Positions 33,501-43,991 of a DNA stretch of 64,000 bases are shown here, one piece after another. The stretch is from Dichomitus squalens LYAD-421 SS1. Its lineage: Eukaryota; Basidiomycota; Agaricomycetes; Polyporales; Polyporaceae. The notes beneath the pieces are model-generated. The model saw only the letters and a program-made list of their open reading frames with translations, did no database searches and was not told where the DNA came from. The first letter of the stretch is position 1, and every line of letters begins with the position of its first letter. The translations under genes were made by a program, and so were the position numbers. The stretch lies in the NCBI RefSeq assembly GCF_000275845.1, contig NW_006766883.1:1201163-1265162 (forward strand), given 5' to 3'.

Positions 33501-35042
33501 AACCTCAAGGTTTTCAAGGATCACGTCGCGCTCTTCGATGAGGATGGCAAGCTGAGTTGTGTCGCTACAGCCGATCCACATAAATAGATGTCATCCGGGG
33601 AAGGTAAAAAACGCGTGCACGCACACAATCGAAAATAGAGACTGGATGTCGATTTCCAGGTTGCCTTTCTCCTCGTTGGCCTCCTGAGCGCGTCGCCTCC
33701 GCCTGGAACGCGCGTTGCGCTCGTTGTTGCTGTCTAGCGTAGAGCTGAGGCCGATCTTGACCATGTAGTCCTTCAGACGCCTCTCCCCGAACCCAACAAA
33801 TCCAGGGGCACGCCGTGCCGGAAGCCAGCCCATCTCGATACCCTGACAGCGGACCTCGGCCCATCGCTCTCGGTACGACACAGTCCTGCTGAACTCCTTC
33901 AGAATCTTCCACAGGACCGGGAGGAGACCGAGCACGATGGCGAGAACCGTGACGATGATAATCCGGGTGCGCGCGCTGGGCGCCGCGTCGCTTCCGTTCA
34001 CGACCTCGCGCGTGGAGAGCAAGACGCGTAGGTCGACGGTCGTCACCTGACCCGGGTCAAGGAGATGCAATAGGCGTAGCAAACTAAGGTCTTGTAGCAC
34101 AGAGTAGGCTCCGGTGAAGCGCGCTGGGTGTAAGGAATCGGCGAGGCAAGGCGTCGACACCATGTACAGAGGGAGAAACGCGGCGAGTGCAAGAACAGTC
34201 CAGCCAGCTACGATGAGTGTGCATATCCACAGGACGCGCTGGCTCAGCTGTTCGTCCGAGGGGAAGAGTTGTGCGTCTTGCGCGGGCGACCGTCCAGCGT
34301 CGGACACATCGGATGAGAGAGAGGGAACGAGGGGGACATGGGGGAAGAGGAATGCCCAGAACGAGCGGCCGAGGGGTTTAGGGCGGAGGCTGAGATGCGT
34401 CAAACCATACGTCCCTGCCTCAATGCGTGCGATGCTCACCTCTGCTGAACGAACCATTCCCTAAGACCATAGACTTGACGATAGCGGGGTCGCAGGGAAG
34501 CAAACAATAGCTTGTGAGACGTCAGTGTACGCGCCTCCATGATTGCCTGCTAGAGTGTGACGACTCACCCATATCAATAGGCCGACAACAGACGGGACGA
34601 CGAGAGTAAATAGCAAGCCAAGGGACGTGGCGTCAACCCCATGACCAATACAGACAGGATTGCCAGCTGCATTTGCTTGAATAGTCGAGGTATCGGGAAA
34701 TGCTGTTGCAACACGTGTGGATGTCACGAGGTAGTCCGAGAAGGTAGTAAAAGTCGTAGAAGGACTGGAAACAGTGATCGGTACTGAGGTAGTGAATGTA
34801 GTAAGACTAGAAGTGAGGGACACAGATGAGGAGGTAGCGCTGGCGGGTATGGGAGCAGTAGACGATGTCGTAGTAGAGGACGAGGTCAACGATGTCGATG
34901 GGAATATTGTGGAGGGTATCGCGGTAGAGAGAGGAGAAGACGGAGATGACAAGCTTCGCGAGGTTGTCCCAGTTCCCGTGGGTAGGAAAGTGGAATTTCC
35001 GCTAGTCGTCCACCAGTTACTTTGAGGAGATTGAGAGGGCAT
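30583..35042 (-). CDS. CSC1/OSCA-like stress-gated cation channel
   Basis: Calcium-permeable osmo- or mechanosensitive channel family (DUF221/Rsn1). The model starts at 35042 (MPSQSPQSNWWTTSGNSTFL). About 160 residues of Ser/Thr-rich sequence precede TM1 (ATSLGLLFTLVVPSVVGLLI), then comes the family hallmark LRPRYRQVYGLREWFVQQ. TM2 and TM3 lie at 34.25 kb (WICTLIVAGWTVLALAAFLP) and 33.95 kb (IIIVTVLAIVLGLLPVLW). The cytosolic region contains GVELIEGRAKEDIRWDELQN, a strongly conserved block just before the C-terminal channel domain, whose helices continue through 32.3-31.2 kb. The tail is cytosolic, Pro-rich, and ends at a stop at 30583-30585. About nine exons. An in-frame extension to ATG 35288 exists; 35042 is preferred because it starts the S/T-rich ectodomain directly. 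Protein length is over 1,000 residues. Confidence 0.85.
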
Positions 35043-35620
35043 GAGGATGTTATAATCATTAGCTGGTCGTTGCAGTCGTGGTGTCGAATGAATGACGGAG
35101 GATGTAAGAAGGGTGGTCATGCACGCCCCGAGGGGTGGTATACACAAGAGATTACAAGCTGCGATCTCCAAGGCGCGAGGACGAGTTCTTGCCACTCTGC
35201 ACCCGACGTCGTCCTTACTGCACAACACCAACCTCCTGCCAAATATGGTAACGTTCACGCACCCTTCAGGGCCCGCGTCATCTCGCACTCCCCGGTCTTA
35301 TCCAGGCGCACGACGCGCACCGTGGCGCACAGGCCGCAATTTCACACAGGCACGCAGGGAAGGCCGACAAAGTTCAGGTATAGAGCGGCCGGGAGACATG
35401 TGAGCTGATATACAGACGAATGCATGCGACGGCAGGGACGAGCAAAGGAATGTGCGAATGGGTAAGTGTGCTCCATGGTATGTCCATGGGAAATATGTAC
35501 AGAGCGATCTGCGTGAGCACATGCCAGGTTAGCTACAAGCTACATATGGCAAGCGTAAATGGCGAACTCGCCTCCAGGACCAATGGATGAGGATGTAAGA
35601 ATCGTCTCGCTCGCCAGATG
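35043..35620. other. intergenic: CSC1-like promoter
   Basis: 578 bp upstream of the channel gene and downstream of the small myristoylated-protein gene. Open frames on both strands look random. No repeats seen. Confidence 0.45.
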
Positions 35621-35833
35621 TCATGAAGGACGGGAGTCGGTGATGACGACCATTCCGTCCTTCTCCGACAGCACTCGGCCTGGTCCGTGGACCCAAGGTG
35701 CCGCATCCTCCCCTATTTCTGGTGATTCAAGGCCCCTTTTCTGCTTCTTCTGCTTCTTCGTCTGGGTCTTGATCGCAAGGGGCGCTGATGAATCGGCCTC
35801 AAGGACCTTGTTTTTGCTAGGAATGCAACCCAT
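35621..35833 (-). CDS. 70-residue predicted N-myristoylated/palmitoylated protein
   Basis: The protein begins MGCIPSKNKVLEADSS. Gly2 with Ser6 matches the N-myristoyltransferase consensus, and Cys3 is a likely palmitoylation site, so membrane anchoring is predicted. The middle is strongly basic (KTQTKKQKKQKRG), which would reinforce binding to acidic lipids, and the tail is short and mixed, ending ITDSRPS. The ATG directly follows a good 3' splice site (..CATGCTAG), and a matching 5' site GTAAGC lies 48 bases upstream, so there is probably an intron in the 5' UTR that ends exactly at the start codon. That arrangement and the strict MGCxxS start argue that this is a real gene despite its size. 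No family is recognised; a small lipid-anchored adaptor is the best guess. Confidence 0.6.
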   Translation of the reverse strand: MGCIPSKNKVLEADSSAPLAIKTQTKKQKKQKRGLESPEIGEDAAPWVHGPGRVLSEKDGMVVITDSRPS

Positions 35834-36448
35834 CTAGCATGACAGTTCAATAGGGATGCACGGGGTGATAGACATAGGCTTACCGTAGCTGACCCGAGTA
35901 CTGGAAGAGGAAGGGAGAAAGAGGAGAAAGTATCGTCAGTCTCTCGCTGTGCTCATGTAATTGAGGAGACCGCCAAGTGTTGCGAGGGCGGCACGATCTA
36001 CGATCCGTCCTTGTATTTCAGCAAGTGATGCAGATGGAACCGGTGCGCATGGATGATAAGCAGGTTCCTGCTCCAGGGGCCTAGCGTCGGCGGTCGTCAG
36101 AGACGAAGGTATCGCCATTGGCTGATTGTGATGAGGCCAATCGCTGCTCAGCGTTACCGCAGCATAGAATTTAACGAGGATCGGTTGTCGTCGTCGAGGG
36201 CGACATGTCGTAAACATTCACATCCGCCTTAGGCGCGCAATATGCCGCCACCGCCGTCCCGCCCCGCCGTTCCCGCCTGCCACGTGGCCAGATACTATGG
36301 GCGCCTGGACGCGTCTCATGGCCGTGTACAGTCGTGTACGCGCTAACGCTTCTACATAGATCGCTCGGGCTCACCGTCCGTTCTCGTTCTCGGTCTCGCC
36401 AATCAGCTTCGGTCTCGTAGGCTCAAGACCCAGCTACCGGGTCCTGCA
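35834..36448. other. intergenic: divergent promoter region toward SLY1
   Basis: 615 bp between the small myristoylated-protein gene and SLY1. It includes the predicted 5' UTR exon and intron of the small gene and a possible tiny ORF listed separately. The right end is C/T-rich leader before the SLY1 ATG. Confidence 0.5.
35936..36115 (-). CDS. possible 59-residue small ORF
   Basis: A short uninterrupted minus-strand frame, MAIPSSLTTADARPLEQEPA through RAALATLGGLLNYMSTARD, precedes the myristoylated-protein gene. The C-terminal part looks helical and amphipathic, which is unusual for a random frame, but there is no motif, no family match and no clear promoter. It could be an upstream ORF in the leader of the downstream gene, or chance. 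Reported at low confidence. Confidence 0.2.
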   Translation of the reverse strand, partial: AIPSSLTTADARPLEQEPAYHPCAPVPSASLAEIQGRIVDRAALATLGGLLNYMSTARD

Positions 36449-39025
36449 ATGGCAAGCACCGCACTCAAACAGGTATGCAGACACTAGCGTTCCGAACGAT
36501 GTCGAAGCTGAATACCGGCCCAGGCGAGTGCAGTACCGCCAACTCTCCAGGAGTCCCAGACCAACGCCCTTTTGACTCTGCTCAACCTCAATAATCCGGT
36601 CGAGCCCTCAAGCAATCCGATTCAACCTTCCGGAAAAGGCACCGCTACTCTCAAGGTTGCGTCGCCAGCCGGTCCTCCAGTTTGGAAAGTCTTGGTACTC
36701 GACCAGTATACGAAGGACGTCCTCGCCACCGTGCTCCGCGTACAAGATCTCCGGGACGTCGGTGTGACTCTACATGTGTGCGTTTATCCTTACATGAACA
36801 AATCAATGTTCACATATCGTGAGATTACAGTCAATTGCACTCCAATCGACCTCCATTGCCAGACGTGCCCGCAGTCTACTTCGTTTCCCCGAACCTCACC
36901 AACGTCCGACGAATAGCGCAAGACCTCGAAAAGGGCCTATACGAGTCCTACCATTTGAACTTCGTCGAACCGCTACCAAGAGCGCTGCTGGAGGAACTCG
37001 CAGCTGCAGTCGCGCGAGACGGGACTGGGGAACTGGTTGAGCAGGTGTGTTGCAACCGCTGCGCTGTCTTCCCCCCATTGATGCCTACACACGTCCCGCT
37101 TGCAGGTGCTCGACCAATACCTGTCCTTCATCTCCCCTTCACCATCCTTGTTCTCCCTTTTGCCTCCTGCGGATGCTGCATCCCCTTCAGCCCCCAATGC
37201 GGTCGCCGGCCCTTCCACCTCATCCCAGCCACATTCCTCATATGCGCTCCTCAACTCTCCCTCTTCCACCGAGCAGCAAATAGAGGAGGAGATCGAACGC
37301 GTGGCGTCTGGCATCTTCAGCGTGGTAGTCACCATGGGTAAGTCCGTATACAGGTGAGCAACAGTACACTCCGTTGATTGAACCCCTCCGAATAGGTCAT
37401 GTACCGATCATCCGTGCACCCCGCGGCAATGCTGCCGAGATGGTTGCCAAGAAGCTCGAGCAGAAGATTCGTGACGCCATTCTATCTTCCGCCCGATCCC
37501 ATACTCCTTCACTATTCGCCCAAGATGCCTCGGGCCTCTCCAACCTCCAACGACCCCGTAAGTGACATTCCATTATCTTGCCTTTGACGTTGCAGTACAC
37601 TGACGCCTCCCGCAACAAGTCCTTCTCATCCTCGACCGCAATGTCGACCTCGTACCTATACTCTCGCACGGATGGACATACCAAGCCCTCGCCTCCGACT
37701 GTCTGGAGATGAAGCTGAACCGCGTTGTCATCTCGAAGCCACAAAAGCGTTCATATGACCTTGACTCCAAAGACTTCTTCTGGGCCAAGAACGCTGCGAA
37801 TCCCTTCCCGCAAGTCGCGGAGGATATCGACACCGAGCTGAACAAGTACAAGCAGGATGCTGCAGAGATCACGCGCTCGACCGGCGTGAGCGACGTCAAC
37901 GACATCGCACAGATGTAAGTGTCCGACTTCACCGCCAGGGTCTGCGTTGCACCTATTCGGTTTATACGTTCTACCCGCTCGCTCACCCTAATACTGCGAC
38001 ATCTAGGGACCTCTCAGCAAATGCAGCGCATCTCAAGACGGCCATCACCGCGCTCCCCGAGCTCACCGCGCGCAAGGCCGTGCTCGACACGCACATGAAC
38101 ATCGCGACCGCGCTCCTCGAGGAGATCAAGAAGCGCGGCCTCGACGAGCTCTTCTCCACCGAGGAGGCGATCGGCAAGCAGACCGCCCAGGCGATCCTCG
38201 AGGCCCTCCGCCACCCTAAGAACGGCGCCACCCCGACACCCACCGACAAGCTCCGCCTCGTCCTCGTGTGGTACCTGTCCGCGCCAGATAGCGCCATCAC
38301 GAAGGAGGACGTGGCAGAGCTGGAGAAGGAGCTGAAGGCCGCGGGCGCGGACGTCGCCGCGTTCGACTACGTCCGACGGACGCGCGAGATCTCCAAGATG
38401 ATGGCGCCCAGTGCGCTCGGCGGGTCCTCCACTCCGGTTCCGGGCAACACCACTCCGGGCGGCGAGCTCTTCAAGGGCTTCAGCGCCCTAGGGAACAGGG
38501 TAAGCCGGGTCTCTCGCGACCTCTCGTTGCACGAGCAGTCACTGACCGAGCGACCGTGACCGTGGCATATCTGACGATGGCCAGCTCACCGACAGGTTGA
38601 AGGACGGAGGTCTGGAGAACCTCATCTCGGGAGTGAAGAACTTCTTGCCCGCGAACAAGCTCCTCCCTGTCACCCGCCTGACCGAGGCGCTCATGGACCC
38701 GTCCGCGGCGTCCAACCAGTCGCTCCAGGAAACCGACGACTACATCTTCCTCGACCCCCGCGCCTCGCGAAACCCCAACGCGGGACTCGGCATCTCGGGT
38801 GTCGGTGCGCCCGGCCCCGGGGGCGCAGGGAGCGGTCGCGCACGCCGTATGGCCTTCTCGGAAGGGATCGTCTTCGTCGTAGGGGGAGCTGGATATGTGG
38901 AGTACGGCAACCTGGAGGAGTGGGCTAAGAGGACGGGCAAGCGCGTGACGTATGGCGGCACTGAGATCGTGGACCCCGGAGGATTTGTGCAGGTATTGGA
39001 AGCCCTTGGCAAGGCTTCGTCGTAG
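36449..39025 (+). CDS. SLY1: SM protein Sly1, ER-Golgi vesicle fusion
   Basis: A Sec1/Munc18 protein that binds the syntaxin Sed5 and proofreads SNARE assembly in ER-Golgi traffic. It starts MASTALKQ at 36449 with a very short first exon ending before GTATGC. Family blocks follow in order: [140 protein letters not shown] and a C-terminal [20 protein letters not shown]. The stop TAG is at 39023-39025. About nine exons. An extra low-complexity loop between residues about 190 and 215 (rich in Ser/Pro) and a Gly-rich loop near [15 protein letters not shown] are fungal insertions. The identification is strong. Confidence 0.95.
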
Positions 39026-39228
39026 GCTTTATCGACATAATGCCCCTTTACCCACTGTTACTAGTCGTGTTATACTGCAATGGATGCCCTGCTGGTTTTC
39101 GGATGACTCGGAGGACATGTGTAGACACAGACTGAGCTGGATTGTCCGGGATGCTTACTACCAAGTAGAATACTATGCAAAATACATGTACAAGCGCGAT
39201 TAGAGTACAATGCACGCAGCCATATCTC
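39026..39228. other. convergent 3' flanks of SLY1 and BI-1-family gene
   Basis: 203 bp between two stop codons, moderately A/T-rich, which must hold both transcript ends. No other feature. Confidence 0.5.
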
Positions 39229-40507
39229 TTACTTCCGGCTGTTCTGACGGTTTGCGAGGATTTGCACAAGCCGGATGCTGTCCATTCACAGTCAGTAATC
39301 CTACGCTCTTGACCAGCGAAATCGTCTCAGCTTACAATATGTTGATCATGTCGAGCTCGAGGGCGATGGACTCCTTCAATGGGTCGCGGGGCGCCCTGCC
39401 CTGCTCGGCCATCCGAGCATTGTGAAGGATCTTCTGGGTGCTTTTCAGGATGTCAGACGAGGCGAATCAACAAGGAAGCGCAAACAGTGGACGTACTCGA
39501 AGAGAACAAAGCCGCTGAAGACTGCAAGACCACCGTAGAGTGAGATTGCCTCAGATATGGCCAGACCACGCATTCCGAGGGGAAGAGCCATGGGAGCAAG
39601 CGAGCTCAACGCGACAACGGTGACACCCGCGAGGAGAGGGCCACCCATGTACAAGTACTTGTCGTTCCTACGCAATGTGTGAGCATGCGGAAAGCGAGTG
39701 GTGAAGCTCCAAAGTACTCACTTCGCGGTAGCACCAACGTAGGACAAGGAGCCCACAACACCGCATGTGTAGAGCGCCGCGCGCGAAAGGATGGCTGGAC
39801 TCACGAAGAACAGCGGGCTAAGTGTGGCCGCTTGACAAGCGTTGAAACCCTACGCATACTCAGCACGGTATGTCGAAGCACCGAACATTCGAGCACTCAC
39901 CAGCCAAAACGCGTGCTTCAAGACGGTGTTCTCCGGTGGGGTGTATATGGCACCCATCATTGTACCAATGGAGCCGACCAAGCTCACCCCGAGGACAAGC
40001 CAAGGGTTGGCAGACATTATGCGGAACGCAACGCCGTTCTTGAACATTGTACGGGCAGCGAGCGCGGTGATTGCAAGACCTGCACCGGTGTACTGGAAAC
40101 TCTCATGTAGGTACGATCGCTCAGCTGGAGAAAGTGCATCGCGAGTCTCGCGGTTGAGGATAGCGTTTGTAGCAAGGATTGTTCCTGCAACCGCTGCCTG
40201 GGTTCAATGTCAGTACGGCACTTCATGAATGGGAAGTATGCATTATACTGACTCCCGTGATTGCATACCGCCTCCACGCCTCCGATTGGGTTGGCCTGTA
40301 TACAACAGGCTTTGCATCTGTCAGGAAATTACGAGACTGTCTTGCGAATGGCGATGGCGACAAAGGAGAACGCTTGAGGGATGAAAGAACGTTTGGCCGG
40401 AAGACACTATAGAACCGGATACTCTGCACTTGAGACTGCCGGGCTGCCTGTGCGAACCCAGAGGGACCAAGTGGACGCATTGCCGTAATAAAGCTCATAC
40501 GTAGCAT
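39229..40507 (-). CDS. mitochondrial Bax inhibitor-1 family protein (GHITM/MICS1-like)
   Basis: A multi-pass inner mitochondrial membrane protein of the TMBIM family; animal MICS1/GHITM stabilises cristae and cytochrome c. The first exon has a basic, Ser/Gln-rich N-terminus (MRPLGPSGFAQAARQSQVQS, SIRFYSVFRPN) fitting a mitochondrial presequence. Hydrophobic helices follow: ANPWLVLGVSLVGSIGTMMG, AALYTCGVVGSLSYVGATAK, YLYMGGPLLAGVTVVALSSL, and ISLYGGLAVFSGFVLFEYV. The penultimate exon carries TQKILHNARMAEQGRAPRDP and IALELDMINIF, the conserved Asp-containing C-terminal helix of the family, and the last exon reads IRLVQILANRQNSRK with TAA at 39231-39229. ATG codons at 40507 and 40498 are both possible starts. 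About six exons. Confidence 0.88.
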
Positions 40508-40881
40508 TTCGTGAAAAGATGAAGCGTAGAGTCGAGGCAAAAGGGATGTAGGTGAGGATAGAAAAGAGCAGTTGCTGAAGTAGCCGGGGACTGCACGGAC
40601 ATGACGTGCGCGCGGCCGTCCGGCATGGATTACGTCACTCATCCAGACTTGTCCAGAAGCGCCAGATGGTTTCCGCCGGCTCACTCGCCGCACTACCCGG
40701 ATTGCTTATGCAGACAGCATTATGGAGCATGTATTCGTACGGCTACACTATGGGCACAAAACATAGCTGAGCAATAATTACGGTGTCTACATGTAAGCAT
40801 AACCCTCAAAGCAAAGCATAGGTCCGGATGTGATACACTAGCATGGTGATACTTCCTCATAGCTGCCCCAGACGCGATGCA
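40508..40881. other. intergenic: BI-1-family promoter and Sif2-like 3' flank
   Basis: 374 bp between same-strand genes. The part at 40.73-40.84 kb is A/T-rich and likely 3' UTR. No gene seen. Confidence 0.5.
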
Positions 40882-43179
40882 TCATTGCAGCTCTGGCACC
40901 TTCGTCAAATCGACCACGCCAACTGTGGTCTTCTCCATCGCCATTGCTATCCGGTTCAGGTTGCCGGACTGCTGCCACTCGATCTCGAAGATGCTCGAAT
41001 TCGGCGTACCAGCGTTCCATGACCATCGCTTTTCCTTGGCCTGACCACATCACGTTTAGCCTCGCAAAACACTTCAACTCTGAATCACCGAAGCTTACGC
41101 GTATGTCATATATATGTAGACATCCGTCGCCGCCTGCGGTAGCAATATGACGTCCGTCTGGACTGAACGCCAGCGCGTACACGTTCTTCTTGTGGTCGTC
41201 GAACGAACAGAGACATTCGCCAGTGACACTATCCCATATTCGCGAAGTACCGTCGAACGATGATCTGTGTAGGCATGATAAGAGGGGTGGTGAGGTAGGG
41301 GTTGAGGTGGGGTCAAATAGGATAGGAGAGAACCGACTTACGTTGCCACTAGTTCATGCTCCCCGCTAGGCGTAATCGGAGACCACACGATATGACTGAC
41401 TGGGCCAGTATGTCCTTCTAGGACGATGGAATGACTGTCTTGTACGTGTCGTAGCGGGTCGACGTTCTCGATATTCCAGATGCGGCCGGTCATGTCGTCC
41501 GAGCACGATGCCAGTCTTGTCTTTGAGGGATTGCATTTCACTTGGTTGATCTCATTCTGGTGACCACTATCACGCTTGGAGTCAGCGATCGACCCCACCA
41601 ACCATCGAACCGTACTATTCACAGTAGTGTCCTAAGTGGCTTTTGAGAGTCCAAATCGTTGACATATATGCGAGCATCGGATCCACTTGTCACGAATTGT
41701 AGATCTGATATCCAGTCGGCGTCCAGACAACATTCTGAGACAAGGGAAGGTAAGCCACTTGTGTAGTAAGAGAAGTATGCCACTGACGTCTGTGAAGGGA
41801 GAATTGCCTGTGCAGCTTCTTCTCCTTGACGTCCCATATACAAGCTGAGCCGTCGAGGCTCGCAGACAAGAACCATCTCCCTGATGGGGAGAATCGAACG
41901 GCGAATATGGGTCCCTTCTCAATTAGCGGTCAGTAAGGAAGTTCCGCGCAGGTGCTTGCCAACGGCGGCTTACATCGTGTTGAGTGTGAGTGAAGTACGC
42001 TTTGCCCTCGGAGTCGCATATGCGGAGAACCGAGTCATAGCAGCCCACAGCAATGAGAGAACCGTCGTTTGACCACGTAAGGGAAGTGAGATCGCTATCG
42101 CTGCCCTTGGCAGTATATGCGCAGGTTAGCGGTGGTTGTACCTTCGCGAATGTAACGCCGTCCTTGTCTGGACCGGGAATGTCCCATATGTGCACGATAC
42201 TGTCTTTCGAGCTGTAAACCCGATCAGTCACCGGTGGCTTTGAACTGTATACAGGAACATACCCAGATGCCAGGATTGTATGGTGAACCGGATTCCATCC
42301 GCAAACAAATACCTAAGAGGATGAGATAGACGGATGACGGGAGAACCTTGATGACAAGTCGACTCACTGCTGCTTTATGTGCTTCGAGCAGCTGAACAGC
42401 ATCGTCCTGTTGCTCGCTCGGCTCAGAAGCGGCTGTCTCGTTGCTTGCGGTCCTTATCATGTCGTTGCTAGCTGGTGCCTCTTCAGCAGCTGCAGAGGCT
42501 GGGGTAGCTGGAACAGCTGACGTTCTCGCCGCGGGGAGTCTAGCTTGAACAGGGTATATATTGGGTGGATTGCCAAAGAGATACAAAGACAAAGCAACAT
42601 ACTTTCTACAACGGAGGGAGATCTTATCTCCACTTCATCCTCAAGCTGCCCGTTTGTTCGTGGCCGCTTCTCCTTCGGTGGCTCGTCTACCGAGGGGGTG
42701 CCACTGGCTTTCCTCTTCAGCGAACCGTCTGCCTGAGGCACGCCGGCATGCGCAGCGTTCTCGTCTTCCGCTTGGAGTGGCTGTACGCGTTCTGGATGCA
42801 CATGGTGACGTTGGGCATCAGGCAGAGGTGGAGGGGGGAATTTAGGGTCGAATGAGCACGTATGGGGCTCCAGAAGTCTGAACTGATTCGTGCAGGACAT
42901 TGTCATGGCATTCCCCTTCCAATGGGCCTCAACTTCGCTAAATAAAAGCGCCTTGCTGAGGAGCTCAACGAGCTCGCCTCGCGGGACATGTTTCCTGTAG
43001 TGAGGGGAGTGTTCGAGTCGTCCTTCAGCACGTAGAACGAAAGCGCTATGCGCAAAGCCTAATCGTCCCGAGTCAGCCACGAAAATGGTCGGATGTCGCA
43101 TACAAGCACCTGAATCTTTGAAATATGAGTATATGAGGCAGTTGATCTCATCCGCAGTGATATGGAAAGGGTCGACCAT
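40882..43179 (-). CDS. LisH-WD40 protein, Sif2/TBL1-like
   Basis: Probable subunit of a histone-deacetylase corepressor complex (yeast Set3C Sif2; animal TBL1/TBLR1). The N-terminal LisH reads ITADEINCLIYSYFKDS from the ATG at 43179. A Lys/Glu-rich linker with KRKASGTPSVDEPPKEKRPR follows, then WD40 repeats: DSIVHIWDIPG, SVLRICDSEGKAYF, FSPSGRWFLSASLDGSACIW, DARIYVNDLDSQKPLRTLL, LASCSDDMTGRIWNIE and GRHIATAGGDGCLHIYDIR. An intron (GTAAGC..GTCAG) after DIR joins to KRWSWNAGTPNSSIFEIEWQ and the true C-terminus VGVVDLTKVPELQ, TGA at 40884-40882. Without that intron the frame gives an unrelated tail, so the splice decides the end. About ten exons. Divergent from the DCAF11-like gene. Confidence 0.87.
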
Positions 43180-43991
43180 GTCGCATAGAGTAATTGGAGG
43201 CGGGAAGAGGGCAACAGCAGAGGGCGTTGTCCACGCGAGTGTCAACAATCCCACTAATTCCTGCTATTCAAGCGGAGATGACGGGCCTGTACGGAGAGCG
43301 AAGCCGTTACTCGCTGTCCGCTTCGGTTTGTAGTCTGGTAACCTTGAATGTCCAGAATGGCTGAATCGCACGTGAGTTTTATAGATGGACAGGAGGCGAT
43401 GAGAGCGGAACTCCACCATCTAGGATGCCTTGGAGTCTCTCCCGACTAGATGTGCTACCGTCTCCAGGGAGGTCCTGACTGCCGTTCGCGCTCTCTTGAA
43501 TCGCATCATCGTTGTCAGCCATGGCAGTGGGGTAGCGTACACCGAAGGGCAAAGCGAGTTGTTTTAGTCCGGCCGGGGGGTGAGAGCTATGGGACCAAGT
43601 CCGGCCGGACTACTAGAATACATCTGCTGAGAAAGCCATCATGCCGCGGCCACCCGTCCGATCCCCCTTATCTTATCTCTAATATAGGCACTCATGGACA
43701 AAACCAAGCGCTCAAAGGTTAAATCCCACAGACAATAGAGTCCTTTCGCAGGCAATTTGAAACCGGTGGGGTAGTTCGATTTGTCAGCGCTCCCAGTTCA
43801 GAATCAGCTGAGGTGGGTCCCTCGCACATCCCTTCGACCGCCAATAATCGTTGTGCAATAGCGCGCTTGACAAGGTAGCCACTGCACCACCAGTAAAGAA
43901 ATTGGGCAGATCCAATTCGGTTTTGAATTGGTTGCGAAAGGACTCTACTAAAGCGTTTCAACCTGAAAGGTTAAATCAGCTGCAGCGTCTC
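43180..43991. other. divergent promoter region between two WD40 genes
   Basis: 812 bp between the ATGs of the Sif2-like and DCAF11-like genes. The right 140 bases stay open in frame with the DCAF11-like ORF (an upstream ATG at 43851), so the 5' end of that gene is uncertain. No other gene or repeat is seen. Confidence 0.5.

Noticed and set aside
40838..40880. Alternative C-terminus of the Sif2-like protein by reading straight through after DIR
   Set aside because: Using the intron at GTAAGC..GTCAG restores a family-typical C-terminus (IFEIEWQ..VGVVDL), so the read-through tail is a frame artefact.
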